This document shows, piece by piece, positions 8,833-19,590 of a DNA stretch of 21,081 nucleotides; positions within the stretch are counted from its first letter, which is position 1; each line of letters begins with the position of its first letter. The notes under the pieces are model-generated. The model did not search any database. It was not told the DNA's origin and saw only the letters and a list, made by a program, of their open reading frames with translations. This DNA comes from Cephalothrix simula (Eukaryota; Nemertea; Palaeonemertea; Archinemertea; Cephalotrichidae). Location: NCBI GenBank assembly GCA_035591015.1, contig JAXIUW010189180.1, forward strand, positions 1 to 21,081. Reading direction: 5' to 3'. Made by a program: the position numbers and the translations under genes.

Positions 8833-10096
8833 CGTACATATCATCAGTAGTTCATGATGTTATGTAGCTTGGAATATTAAAACGTCGCAAATTTGACGAA
8901 CCGGCGAAAATGCAACACTATTTAAATTTTCGACAATTCAAGTGAAATATCCCAATGGCTATTCGAGAGAAGTAGTTGAGAAATCGGCGCTCGCATCCTA
9001 AAATTAAATTTTATATTGATTCGGATAATTCTAGATGTTGTTCATTGGGGAACCTTTTAAGATGACTTTGAATAACATAACGTTTCAGCTTCTGCTGTTA
9101 CACAAAAGTTAGATCGACGAGTGTTTCCGAAACCCTAGGAAGTTATTCTATATTTCCCATTAGTGACTCTCAGTCATATTGGAATTGGAAGTCTTCATTA
9201 CTTAGATATGCCATTACATAGTACAGCTCCAGTGTCCCAGCTTATATCATTTCGATCCGTTGACGAATTCCCTACATAAGTTGTCGCTCAAGCCCCGGGC
9301 GTGGTGAATCTCGTGGAAGATGGATTGCCATGAACAATGGTCCCAGCTTCATTTATTAACCACGTTAGGTGCATGGGGTCATAGTCACTACGGGGCGTTG
9401 GCTATCCTTTTGTTAGATACTTTATATGAGGCTGTGGAGGGCGATTTTAAGGATTCATTATATTTATTTATTGATGCCAAAATGTAAAGATATAAATTGT
9501 ATTATATATAAGATTTCCGTTTTTCGAGGCAATTTTGAATCAAATTTCAAATTTTCTGTTCCCAAGTTTTTGGGTTTTTTCGTCACTTTATAATTAGCAT
9601 GATTTAGTACCTGTTGATGGTGGCTTTTCGGCGTTTGCTGTAACTGACTGCTTTATTGAATGATACCATATAAGGCATTTTTTCAACATTGGGGCCTGGA
9701 GCAGTTATTACTGTGGTAAATGCCAGATTATCCGCTCTCTATCTGCCCCACGGTTCGTTCCAACGTAGCTTGCTATAATCGGCAGAGGATGGTAGTACTA
9801 GCCTTAAAACCTTGTGCAACTCGCCTTAATTGCGGTAGCGCGATATGCCTCAAATTTTTTGGTCGAAGATAATACGCCATTGAAATTCTACTGCGCATAT
9901 TGCCATTTTGTGGTGAGTCGCTATATGTATTAACTCCTCGATGTTAAATATCAGCATCGTGTTAGAATTTACACTTTCATCACCCTCCATCCTTCATTTC
10001 TAGCTGTGAATCGTCTATTGTCGTACGTTCTGCCTTTTGCGCAGTAAACTTGCTTCGTCTTTGACGCTGCATACTTATCATGTCTCCACTCTCCAC
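8833..10096. other. No gene recognised
   Basis: About 1.3 kb with no supported exon. Its right part merges into a somewhat more G+C- and CpG-containing area before the 10422 exon. A minus-strand frame of 92 codons lies at 9980-10258. It looks slightly less random than most here (charged C-terminal half), but has no recognisable family and no clear splice partner. Confidence 0.4.
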
Positions 10097-10108
10097 CGCG
10101 CATGCGGA
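10097..10108 (+). promoter_or_regulatory. NRF-1-like site upstream of the 10422 exon
   Basis: CGCGCATGCGGA differs by one base from the NRF-1 consensus YGCGCAYGCGCR and lies about 310 bp before the 10422 start codon. GCGCA also occurs near 9893 and 10039. NRF-1 sites are common in CpG-type housekeeping promoters of animals, so this fits a promoter for the 10422 exon. There is no direct proof of transcription start here. Confidence 0.25.
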
Positions 10109-10421
10109 ATTAATTTGCCAATTTTGGCTCGAAGGTTCTGGCCTTGAGGTTTTTTGAGACAATGTTATTGTTACAACTACTGAAATAGGTCTCAAGCCCA
10201 AGGCAAAATTATAGTAAATTTGTAAATAATGCCTATCGCAGTTTACTAGGTACCACAACTTAATATCTAAAAAATACGATAGTATAGAATTTGTGATTTA
10301 CAAATTATTGAGAAAAATATTGACACGCCTAGCAATGCTAATGCCTAGGGTATCACAGGGGCATGTCTAGGTTTATTCTATACATTTGTCTTTGTGATAT
10401 GTTAGTACATCTGGTATAAGT

Positions 10422-10499
10422 ATGTTTTCGCCCTTAGACGATATAAGTCTCCAAATTTCGCCGGTAGACGACTCTGATTCGGATATGACGTCAGATGAG
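10422..10499 (+). CDS. RNF38/44-like gene, candidate first coding exon A
   Basis: The start codon at 10422 (A at -3) opens 26 codons that end at 10499 in phase 0, directly before the donor GTTAGT. An in-frame stop lies at 10395. The peptide starts MFSPLDDISL and ends in a strongly acidic, serine-rich tail (DDSDSDMTSDE), which reads naturally into SESPS of the 19852 exon. Acidic serine runs of this kind suit casein-kinase-2 phosphorylation, which is inference. Weak acceptors at 10405 and 10420 leave open that this is a second exon whose 5' part is untranslated. The intron to 19852 would be 9,352 bp. A TGACGTCA octamer (10486-10493) lies inside the codons. The join rests on phase, donor and composition, not on homology of this peptide. 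Confidence 0.5.
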
Positions 10500-10587
10500 G
10501 TTAGTTTTATTATTTTCTTTGACCTTTTTGTAAGAATTTAAAAACAATAACTTATTTGAAATGCTTTTGTGGTGATTAATTGATAAA

Positions 10588-10841
10588 TGGTAAATTAAAA
10601 ATGATCAAGATTTAGGCCTATGCCAATGAAGTTCCGTTCAAAAGGCATAAGTTCCTATAAAGGTNNNNNNNNNNNNNNNNNNNNNNNNNNNNNNNNNNNN
10701 NNNNNNNNNNNNNNNNNNNNNNNNNNNNNNNNNNNNNNNNNNNNNNNNNNNNNNNNNNNNNNNNTGGTAAATTAAAAATGATCAAGATTTAGGCCTATGC
10801 CAATGAAGTTCCGTTCAAAAGGCATAAGTTCCTATAAAGGT
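10588..10841. repeat. Identical 77-bp sequence on both sides of the gap
   Basis: Bases 10588-10664 and 10765-10841 are identical over 77 bp, including TTAGGCCTATGCCAATGAAG. They abut the two edges of the run of N exactly. Identity ending precisely at both gap edges is what unmerged overlapping contig ends look like. A true tandem duplication interrupted by the gap is the alternative. Confidence 0.85.
10665..10764. other. Assembly gap of 100 N
   Basis: Exactly 100 N, the customary size for a gap of unknown length. It falls in the presumed intron after exon A. See the flanking identical 77-bp sequence, which suggests the gap holds little or no missing DNA. Confidence 0.98.
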
Positions 10842-10885
10842 TTGGGACTTAAAAATTGATAGGAGCTTAAAGCGCGACAGTTTTG

Positions 10886-11430
10886 TTCCTTCATTGAAAG
10901 GAACCTATTAATAAAACAATACCCTTGTTATGATATAGAACTTAAGGTAATTATAAGATGGACCTTAGAGACCAATAATTTAGAAAACTTTTTAACTAAA
11001 TGGTCCATTTTAGAAATTTTCTGTGACGTCATCGCTTCTGTGATACCCTTTTTGAATCACGTCAGAATTAAAATGAAATCAGGCGGAATAAACTACAGTA
11101 ATCATGGTAATGTTCCTTAGTTGAAAGGAACCTAAAATAATGAAGGCAGCCTAAAATATCTTAAACTTATCCTTTTTAACTTTTCACTTTTAACTTTTTA
11201 CAATCCATGCATCTTTATTCCCGATTTAACATAGAAATAGAAATATAGTCCATTCAAAATGGAACTTAACGACCAATAATACTTAAATATTGGACAAATT
11301 GTAAAAAATATTTAGGATTTGTGAGGTCATCTCAATTTTGGAGGATAATGTTACACCTTTATGGAATCACGTCCGAATCAAGATTAATCATTTGGAATCA
11401 TTATAATTTTTTTCGCTTTGAATAGCTGCT
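10886..11430. repeat. Diverged tandem duplication of about 300 bp
   Basis: Landmarks recur in the same order: GACCAATAAT near 10970 and 11269; GTGACGTCATC near 11023 and the diverged GTGAGGTCATC near 11320; GAATCACGTC near 11055 and 11365. In addition GTTCCTT-x-AAGGAAC small palindromes occur near 10886 and 11112. The two units are clearly related but heavily diverged, so the duplication is old. No coding content. Confidence 0.5.
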
Positions 11431-11530
11431 TTTAACACAGGGTTACATTCCAAATCCCTTATCCTGGGTGATATTGCCACAGGAACCCAATATGATCTTT
11501 GTGGCCACAGGTTCCAGTATGATTTCATTG

Positions 11531-11594
11531 ACGTTTTATTCGGTTCAAGATCAGGGCTATTTTCATAGCAGACGATCTAAGCTGAATAAAACGT
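11531..11594. repeat. Hairpin with ~20-bp arms
   Basis: ACGTTTTATTC at the start of the left arm pairs with GAATAAAACGT at the end of the right arm (11574-11594). The inner part, AAGATC/GATCT, also pairs across a short loop. A few mismatches lie between. Probably a short inverted-repeat element just upstream of the putative exon B promoter. Confidence 0.5.
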
Positions 11595-11791
11595 GGAACA
11601 ATTCACAAACAAATTGTTAACAAGAAAGGGTGTTCAGATCATGAACTAACTTGAACTTAATGTACAACAATTAATTCTAAGTAAAATGCTTTATACATGT
11701 ATTATACGATAATCATATCTTTATGTTTTATGTATAAGGTTAAACTGTTAAACGCATCTATGAATTCGTAGAAAATTCGTCTGAACGCGAT

Positions 11792-11932
11792 TATAAATAA
11801 TAATAAAGAGTTTTCAAAACATATACTCAGTCAAGTATCAAGTATGTTTACGTCAATATTGCCCGCTTTCTGATCTGGCAAATGTCATTCGCTTAGTCTG
11901 ACTTTTTTGGATTATCTCGTTAATCCACCATC
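11792..11932 (+). promoter_or_regulatory. Possible core promoter and 5' leader of exon B
   Basis: TATAAATAA at 11792-11800 is followed about 37 bases later by an initiator-like TCAGTC (A at 11829). This spacing is slightly longer than usual for a TATA box. A transcript from there would have a leader of about 104 nt with two minimal upstream open frames: 11844-11873 (nine residues, MFTSILPAF) and 11882-11896 (four residues). Both close before the main ATG at 11933. TATA-like words are frequent in AT-rich DNA, so this is only suggestive. Confidence 0.25.
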
Positions 11933-12082
11933 ATGACGCAAGTGGTTCGAAGGTTTCCAATTGTGAGAGGTTACCCAATTATTGGTGCAGTTCCTTTCGT
12001 CTCCCATACACCCCAGATGTACCCTGGGGTACCTCTGGTACCTGTTGTTATTACATACACCCCTTTTGGGATATTTATTACG
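11933..12082 (+). CDS. RNF38/44-like gene, candidate alternative first coding exon B
   Basis: ATG in good context (ACCATCATG) opens exactly 50 codons that end at 12082 in phase 0 before the donor GTAAGC. An in-frame TAA lies 12 bases upstream with no AG between, so the ATG must be the start if this is coding. The peptide begins MTQVVRRFPIVRGYPIIGAV and continues as a proline- and hydrophobic-rich sequence ending TYTPFGIFIT. The segment is richer in G+C than its flanks. It would replace exon A by alternative promoter use and join 19852 across 7,769 bp. I do not recognise the peptide. It could instead be the first exon of a separate gene or a chance open segment. Confidence 0.45.
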
Positions 12083-15000
12083 GTAAGCTAATTTTTTTTA
12101 AGTTTTTTAAAATTAAACTTTAGAGCTTTAGAAAAGAGAATTATTCTGTAATGTATATTCTGGCCGATAGAGAGTGCATTCTGTAGGCTAATTTAATAAT
12201 TTTGCATTTTGCGTATAGAAATCTTTATTGGATGCGCTATTGTGCACTATCAAACGGTGAAAGCTTTTCGGGTGAGCATCGCGCCATTGGCATAATTTTT
12301 ACTAAGCACAGAAAAAGGTTTACCAAATGCATGTTTAGATTACTTTTGTGTGGGCTGAGCTCAGGGGTTCATTAATGGCATAAACATGTATTTATTTTGG
12401 GCCCCCGCAATCGAGAGTGTGAGAGACTTTTCCATGGATCTATAATCTCCTAAATTTTTTCCCTTGATTTCTTTGTGACGTCAAAAATCTCATAACATAC
12501 ATACATTCACTATTTATTGCAATATAATTGTATTATAATTTGCAACCCTCATTTTGGTTAATAATTTCCGCCATGTTTTTAGAACCCAGCATAAAATAAA
12601 GTTTTAAAAAAACATGATTACACTAGGGGTATTATAGACCATTACATAGATCCCTGAGTCATTTTTAACATACAAGAACTCTTTGTTAGATTCTATTTTT
12701 TTTTCTTTTTTGCATCCTAATAACGAAACTAAAATTTTACAAAACGGGTGACCTAAAGAAGGAGGGTGGTACCTTTTTTATTTACAAAATATATAAAGTA
12801 TTTTGTCACAGCAGTGATCGATACCAATGATTTTGGTATATTATTGGTAATACCCAGCCCCCCTTTTCGTATTAGACTCTTCCTGGAATCCTCGCTGAAC
12901 TGCAATAGTCGGGTCCAATGAAGTGATCTGTAGGGGTTAGATTATCGTTTCTGACAGGATAAACTTACCAAAATTGAGGTTAACTAATGTTTCTTTCGTG
13001 GTGTGAGGTAATATATTTTATTTATTACTAATTTATTACATTACTTATTTCTAATAAATTTTCTAGGTAATTTTTGCTCTTGTAATGTTGGATTTTAAAT
13101 GTCGATTTCATGCACTCGGCTATCTTTTATGTAGTTTTCAGATATATATTCCCTCTGTACAGTATAATCAATGGTAAAATGGGCAGGTTTAGACTGTATA
13201 CTAGGGTCAAATACATGTTAAAGCATTTAGATAAAATTATCATGAGAAATTTTTATTTTTAAGCTATTAAAAATATTTTGATTGGTATATGGAGAAAAAA
13301 TACGAGAACTTATATAATTAAAAAAAAAATTTGATTGGCTTGGCTCCAAAGTACCTAAATTCTTTTGGTAGGTAAAATTTACCTAAAAAATTTGTCGAGT
13401 CGAACGCTTTTAATACAAGAAGGATATATTTTTAATACCTGTGTTTTTAAAGTCCATTCTCTCTATAATTAAATAATTATTATAATTTACTAGGTCGTTC
13501 AGTAATATATATCAAGCAGTATCAAGTATAATTGTTTCATTGTCCATGAAATCTATTAATAATTTTATGAAAAAGTACTGTCCAATTACAAATATCTAAT
13601 ACATATTAGGTTTAGTACAGTTGAAATTTGAAACTATCGATTTTTCGCGTGCAGGCCGTTTTGGCACCCATCCTACCGGGTGATAAATATACCCCAAAAC
13701 GCAATTAGAGCATCCATTGTAATTTTTGTGCACATTATACTGATGAAATTCATCAATATAGAATGACATATAAATTATGGCTCCGTTTGTCACGGCCCTG
13801 TGGTTAAAATACCCTATGAATAGTTCTAATTAAATGTCCGAAATTAGATTCTGTCCAAATACCATTCCAATTTTGCCAGTTTGGGCTCTATTACTTTGGG
13901 AGAATAATCATGCGGCTTTTCACACCCACCCATTAGGATAGATGTGTATACTTTTGGGAATATTTCTTGTAGGCGAGTAGGACAACCTTATACCGGCGGC
14001 AATGGTAAGATAAAAGTTTGCTCGTGCTCTGAAAAATGTCAAAAATATGTATACATTTAAGGGGATGCATAGGTGATTTTATTTTCTAATGTCATACTCA
14101 TAAGTAGACGCAAATCGTGTTCTCGATGACCATTAATTTTTGTTTAATCCATGTGCGCCAGCTAACCTGCTTAATTATATGTTACTCTTTTTGTGTTCAT
14201 CTCGATCATTGTCATCCGTAACGCACCCATAATCCATATAGCACTGCACATATTGCATGTAATCAATTTGATGAAGCAATAAATTTTGATTTGATTTGAT
14301 TTTAGGTGAATTTTTGCCATAAAACAAAGTGACATAATTTGAGCTTATTGGAAACATTTACAAAATAAATTTTATATCCTATATATTCTATACATATCAA
14401 GGAATTTGAAACTGGAAGTGGCAAAAATAACAAACTTTTAAATTTCTCTTTTCTCAAAATTAAATTTTCAAAAATAAGGTTCGGAGACCTTCCTGAATAT
14501 CTTTTGTTATATGTAGGCAGGCATCAACATTTTTTATACTTCCGGTTTCAAATTAGTTATGGACCTAAGTTTTATGCAGTTTTTTATATTAAACTACCAA
14601 AAACTGTTTTGATTTTGAATAGTTTGAAAGCAACAGAATTTTCCCATAGGTACTAGTAGTTCCTCTCTTTAAATGACTCTCAAATCTTTCATAAAACCCC
14701 AAATTTTATAGTTTTTTCATGTTCACTGAAGTGTCTTGGACAATTACAATAGTACTTCAAAGGGCATAGATTCAAACCCCTTCTTGCCTGGACACCGCTT
14801 TGACCCCCTTGTGACCAATTCTGAAGAGTCTTGAAACCCGTCGGCGGAAGTTTGTGAATTGTAGCCCTGCTCTAGGCCTAAAAAGTTTTTAAAAATAGTC
14901 AGTGTCATTATTGTGTTAGGATACCGATTTCAAGCCATGTTTCAACTCTGAATGCCTCCGATTTCTCAGCTTTTACCTCAATTAGTCTTTAGCCTCCAAT

Positions 15001-15126
15001 AAAAGCGGACTGATATCATAGCGAATGCATGGTGTTCATTTAAAATATCTTATTAAGAGCTAGGGGCAGACTTTTATTGACATCGTACACCAAGGGGCAC
15101 TGGGTATAATAGCTCTCCTAATTTTT
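12083..15126. other. Presumed intron, no gene recognised
   Basis: About 3 kb, very AT-rich. It holds small palindromes (TACCAAT/ATTGGTA near 12830-12855; TAGGTAAAATTTACCTA at 13369-13385) and one TGACGTCA at 12476-12483. A 32-bp segment at 13973-14004 is bounded by an acceptor-like TTTCTTGTAG and a donor-like GTAAGA. No other coding segment is supported. Confidence 0.5.
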
Positions 15127-15250
15127 TACTAAGAGCACTTAATTTGTACTGAATGTTCAATAAAACTACTAAACATTTACTAAAATTTGTATATAAAATT
15201 ACTAGATTAATACTAAGATTACTAAATTAGCACTAAAGCAGTACTAAATT
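15127..15250. repeat. Degenerate array of ACTAA words
   Basis: ACTAA or ACTAG occurs about nine times in roughly 125 bp, usually as TTACTAAA or TACTAAGATT, at irregular spacing of about 10-18 bases. It may be a decayed minisatellite or the subterminal repeat zone of a transposon. No borders or terminal inverted repeats were identified. Confidence 0.45.
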
Positions 15251-16262
15251 TGGGCGTACAGTGTTAAATCGAAGTTATATGTTGTACTATTTTCCAGAAA
15301 AATTAAAGACAATTAATAGAAAGGTATAATATCTTTTTAATACTATTTTGTTAGCAATTCATGATCCTTGTGCATGCTCTGATATTATACACATATCGCC
15401 CCCACTGCTGCAGCTAGATTAATGGCGTGTATTCATCATGCATCTTCGCAGATCCAGTACGTGCATTGAGCCCTACTAGATAATGGTCTTTTGAGTCATT
15501 CTCAACGTTTTACTACTTGGATGCAGCTCTTTGTTCGTATTCCCACTTGCCCGATTCTAAATCCTCATCTATCGAGTTCTCCAGTTTTATGTTTGAACAA
15601 ATATTTAAAGGATCTTTATTTACCCATTTGTACGTTTTGTATACACCACAGATTAAATGGAACACGGTACAGGGTGTTTAAAAACCAAAAACTGGGTGTT
15701 TAGCGCTTCTGGTTCAAGGTTCGAATCCATCCATGAATTCATACGGTGGACGGTGGTCTTAAAATGTACGACCACAGCTTAAGCTTGCACATAAAAGCAT
15801 AAACCAATCCATAAAAAGATACACTGGGGTTTTCGAGGAGAGTGAAGAATCGCGGCCTATTTGGAGATTCAGCTGGAGATTGCCTACCATGCAAGCAAGC
15901 CAATTACTAAAACAAAAAACACGTTAATAAGGTCAACAAAAGCCTCGGAAGCAGTAATAGGTACATGTAAGGTCAAATACAACAAATGTGAAGGTTTTAG
16001 ATTAGGCGTACATTATTAGTGTCAGTAGGTTTCGTATGTACAGGCCAAGTGATTGATATTAAAGTCAACTCTTTTAAATGAGGTCAAATTGGGGTAAAAA
16101 GTGAAAATCTAAGTAAAAAAAAAATTTAGTCACACTATCGATAATAAAGTCAATTTTGTATAGCGACGAAAGTGATGCTCCATCATTCAGTATTTTGACC
16201 TTAATTGACCTTAATAAAGAAAGTTTAAGGATAGTGTTAAGAGGCAGTCCTATAATCTTATA
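15251..16262. other. Presumed intron with a tRNA-like B box, no gene recognised
   Basis: A word matching the pol III B box (GGTTCGAATCC near 15718) lies here without a convincing A box or paired stems, so a SINE relic is possible. A 70-codon + strand frame at 15491-15703 resembles no family and lacks matched splice sites. Several GGTCAA/TTGACC words occur at 15930-16210. Confidence 0.4.
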
Positions 16263-16380
16263 CCATGGCTGAGGGATTTTCTACTGTTAAAAGCATCCTT
16301 ATATCTGTGATATACCAACACTTTCTGATATACGGCACACTTCTTGATATACCGCACTGAAGTTGTGTTGATAGAAAACC
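16263..16380. mobile_element. MITE with GATATAC repeats, copy 2
   Basis: It shares with 4313-4449 the ordered words CCATGGCTGA, GGGATTTTCTA, ATATCTGTGATATA, CAACACTTT, GATATAC-x-GCAC, and GATATACCGCACTGAAGTTG. The outer words TTTTCTA (left) and GTTGATAGAAAA (right) form an imperfect inverted repeat. Non-coding, with conserved core and diverged ends. Confidence 0.6.
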
Positions 16381-18683
16381 AATAAGACGGATTAATTTGT
16401 AACAGGGCACGTTGTCCTCGAAACGGCCCTCATTTTAGGCTTATACTGATTCAGTGATATAGAAACCATATCCATATTATAATTTTTTATTCATACCAGC
16501 TTGATATTGAATATATTAAAGTAAAAAGTAGGAGTACTTAATAAAAATCAATCCTATTCCTCATTCGAAGAATTACTGAACAGGTTTCATGTAATGCACT
16601 CGTTGTTTGTATATAGCGAATATAATATTCAACAGCCTTTTCCAACTGGAACAACGATTAAAAGATCGACCTTTTTTGGTGTATGCCAGGCTCGGGTACT
16701 GTCGTTATCCATCTAAGGGTATGTCAAATTAGGTCATATGTCACCCTCTTTTATAAAAACGGGAAACTAGAATAAGGCTGCCAAATCAGTCAAATCAAGT
16801 CGAGTGGTCAAACTCGGAAACTTGATTTGGGAAGCTAATTTTCTTGGTTCCAAATTCATATCAAAGAGGGGTGCTTACCTAATTTGATATATTCCCAAGT
16901 GCCATATTGCATGGGACGCAGACGAGTAAAATATAACCAACGAGTGTGATATACCTTGTATGATCTTGTATTGTTAATAGGGCGAAGAGGTATTGATTAG
17001 GTTTAGTTGCAACCAAGGATCAATCAATCGTGGAAAATTTCGAGGCAAGTTAACATCTGGAGCCATATGTAATGGTCCCCAAAGAGATTGTAAAAAATAT
17101 TTATCATAGCCCGTCATTACTTGGACCTCGACTTGGACGTGAAATGAAATGTTATGAGAAAAATCACTCCACCAAAGCTACCTATCTGATCTTCTCTTTC
17201 TCAAGTTGATTGAAAAATCTCAAACGCCAAGGTAACGCCAAGGTGAACTCGAATCTATTGGATAACGGCCCTGCCTTACTTACAGTATTGGAAATCTGTT
17301 CAATTTTCCAATAGGCTATCTTTGTTACTGGATGTATCATCTTTTCTCGAGCTTTACGATAAGGAAGGTTTTCTATACCCAATGTGCAATTTCTGTATGC
17401 TTTATGGTGTATATTATAGCTCTGTATTATCGTGTATATTATCTTCCTTCCAAACCCTGCTGGGATGTCACGTGACTACATTAGAAGGGTCCTCTAATGT
17501 CATGTTGAATGTAACTTCTGTTTATTATCAATAATTTTGTTTATCTCTACATCTTGGGGGTGTTTGGGAGCCATATACACTTGTTGTATGGATTCTTGAC
17601 AGAGGAACTTGGGTGAGTGACCACCGGGTCTCATTTTGCAGCAGCCTTTTTTTTCAAAAGGAAGGAATTTTATTCATTTTGTTTAACTCTTTTGGCGGCC
17701 ATCCTGTAAATTAAAATGGCGGCTGTGACGAAATTCATAGATTATAAAAATGTATAGTACAGACAGTCTAGAACACCGATAGCTCTACATTATGGCGCCC
17801 ATCTTAGATATAAAGAGAGTGACCGCTAAGTGTGAACAGCTGTATGTCCTGAATCACACACTTACAGAGGCTTTTATAGCCTCTGTTAGTTGGGTCTTGT
17901 TTATGTATCGGGCCATGAATCTTCTGAGCAAACGTGCCACAAAAGATATATCATGCTCATGCGTTTACTCGTTTGCGCCTCGTGATAACACTCAAAAAGG
18001 CAAAAATACCTCTTCCAGCGTATTTTCATTCTTTAAATAGGCATATTTAGGAGGGGCATGTAGCAGGCATTTAGCGTGTTCAGCACTTAAATCTCCCCCA
18101 TAAACACTCCCCTTAATATGAGGGCTTCAGCATAGGTAAGTAATTCACTAATTGTATCAAATTTCCTAATGACCTTCCTTTCATTATTTCATGACAATCT
18201 GTTGCGTATGAAATTATCGCCCGCGTACATGCATTGGACTTATCCAAGGGGAGCGCATGCGATCCTTTGTAGCTTCGCACAGCTGCGTTGTGCCCGGCTA
18301 ACACGCTTTTACAGCATTGGGTAAATTATACATATGCTTCCAGCTGTTAGGACTCATTCATGGATATGGGACATTAGAATTTATGTATTCAGTTTAGAAC
18401 GGACATTGAATTATAGTGGATAATAAGTATATGCGCTGAAACTTGTTGGATATTCTATATACATGTACTGTATTTGTATATTCCAATTACCAATACAATT
18501 TTGGTTCAAATTTATTTGGATATCATATTGAACTAGATTGAATTTTTATCAAATATAACTTAAGGTTTGGTTTATTTTTAAGTAATTTCCATAATAGTTT
18601 AGATGAAACCTTGGTTGATTACGGTCATTACGCGGATAGCGTTTTAACCAGTAGTACAGTTTCTCCCGTCTTAGTGGATTTTT
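16381..18683. other. Presumed intron, no gene recognised
   Basis: About 2.3 kb. Open frames at 17182-17382 (minus), 17322-17534 (plus), 17792-18040 (plus, 82 codons) and 18113-18304 (minus) show no motif I recognise. The 17792 frame begins MAPILDIKRV and has a short basic serine-rich end, but there is no donor at its end or acceptor at its start. No long repeat was seen. Confidence 0.45.
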
Positions 18684-19255
18684 AGCTCACTTGGTGCGAA
18701 GCACCAAATGTGAGCTTATGCGATCACCCGTAGTCTGTCTGTCAGTGTGTTAGTGTGTGACCGGCAAAAGTGCATCATAAAATGCTTCGATTTTGATGAA
18801 ATTTGGTACAGAAGTGTATGAGAGTAAATTCTAGATCCTTATTTGGCCGTTTTTCGATAGCGCCACCCGGGGCCCCGCCAGGGCCCAAAGACCCCCTTTT
18901 TTGGCCCTTTTAGGTACTTAGCGCCAAATGTATCTCCTCTAGGGTATTAATGATAGAGCTTTGAGATTTTAATGGATGGTAGATATGGCAATGGGCAACA
19001 AAAGTATAGCTCAGTTTGGCGAAATTCCTTGACCTTGACCTTCAAAATGAGCTGAGCCAAGGTCAAAATGTCAAAGTGGTCGTAGAGACTCGATTTTTTT
19101 TAAAATGATAACTTATGAGAAGACAAATCTCCATTACGAAAACATTTTCTCTAAAATTAATATTTTCGCCGCTAGATGTCATTAACGGTCAAAATGGGCC
19201 ATTTTACTAACCCAAAGGTTATAAATAGTGTATAGTTCATAACACCAAGTGAGCT
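18684..19255. mobile_element. 572-bp TIR element with AGCTCACTTGGTG ends
   Basis: AGCTCACTTGGTG at 18684-18696 is the exact reverse complement of CACCAAGTGAGCT at 19243-19255. The left end also carries its own hairpin (18684-18716: AGCTCAC...GTGC, GAA loop, GCAC...GTGAGCT), followed by TATGCGATCACCCGTAGTC. This architecture matches, from memory, an abundant non-coding repeat of marine invertebrate genomes, whose members share the left-end hairpin, the GATCACCCG-type word and a CCTTGACCTTGACC word (here at 19028-19041). No transposase. A clear target duplication was not found. Confidence 0.65.
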
Positions 19256-19590
19256 ACACGCCATTGGCGTATTTTTACTTTTGTTGGCCCTATAACGAAA
19301 CAAGTCTTCATTCGCCGTGAAAATTTTGGAATCGACTTATTACATTTTCAAACTTCGGCATGGTACCAAAAACTATAAAAGTGTAGTTATGAAAATGGAT
19401 TATATACCAAAAATTAATAACAGTGTATTCAGTAGTATTAATGACCGGTCAAGCTAAGAATTTGGACTTTGTTACTGACGTCGTTATTAAAAATGTATGA
19501 GTTTTACTTCTATATGTTACTTCGCATCTAGTTGTTGTAAAATAGTATAGCTATCCTCTTTTTAGATAGATTGTTTCTTAGCAAAACGAA
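19256..19590. other. Presumed intron, nothing recognised
   Basis: About 335 bp between the TIR element and the minisatellite. A 13-base palindrome, ACGCCATTGGCGT, lies just outside the element near 19257. No exon or RNA gene was seen. Confidence 0.5.

Noticed and set aside
9980-10258. A minus-strand 92-codon gene divergent from exon A
   Set aside because: The C-terminal half looks protein-like, but there is no family match or splice partner, and a local rise in G+C explains the open frame.
11933-12082. Reading the exon B end (VPVVITYTPFG) as the mid-region of RNF38/44
   Set aside because: There is a loose likeness to a V-P-V-S-Y-T-V segment of the family, but that segment lies after the block encoded by the 19852 exon, so the order is wrong and the match is weak.
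13973-14004. A 32-bp micro-exon between TTTCTTGTAG and GTAAGA
   Set aside because: Its length would shift the frame between the phase-0 upstream exons and the phase-0 acceptor at 19852. It could only be an untranslated or poison exon, and nothing else supports it.
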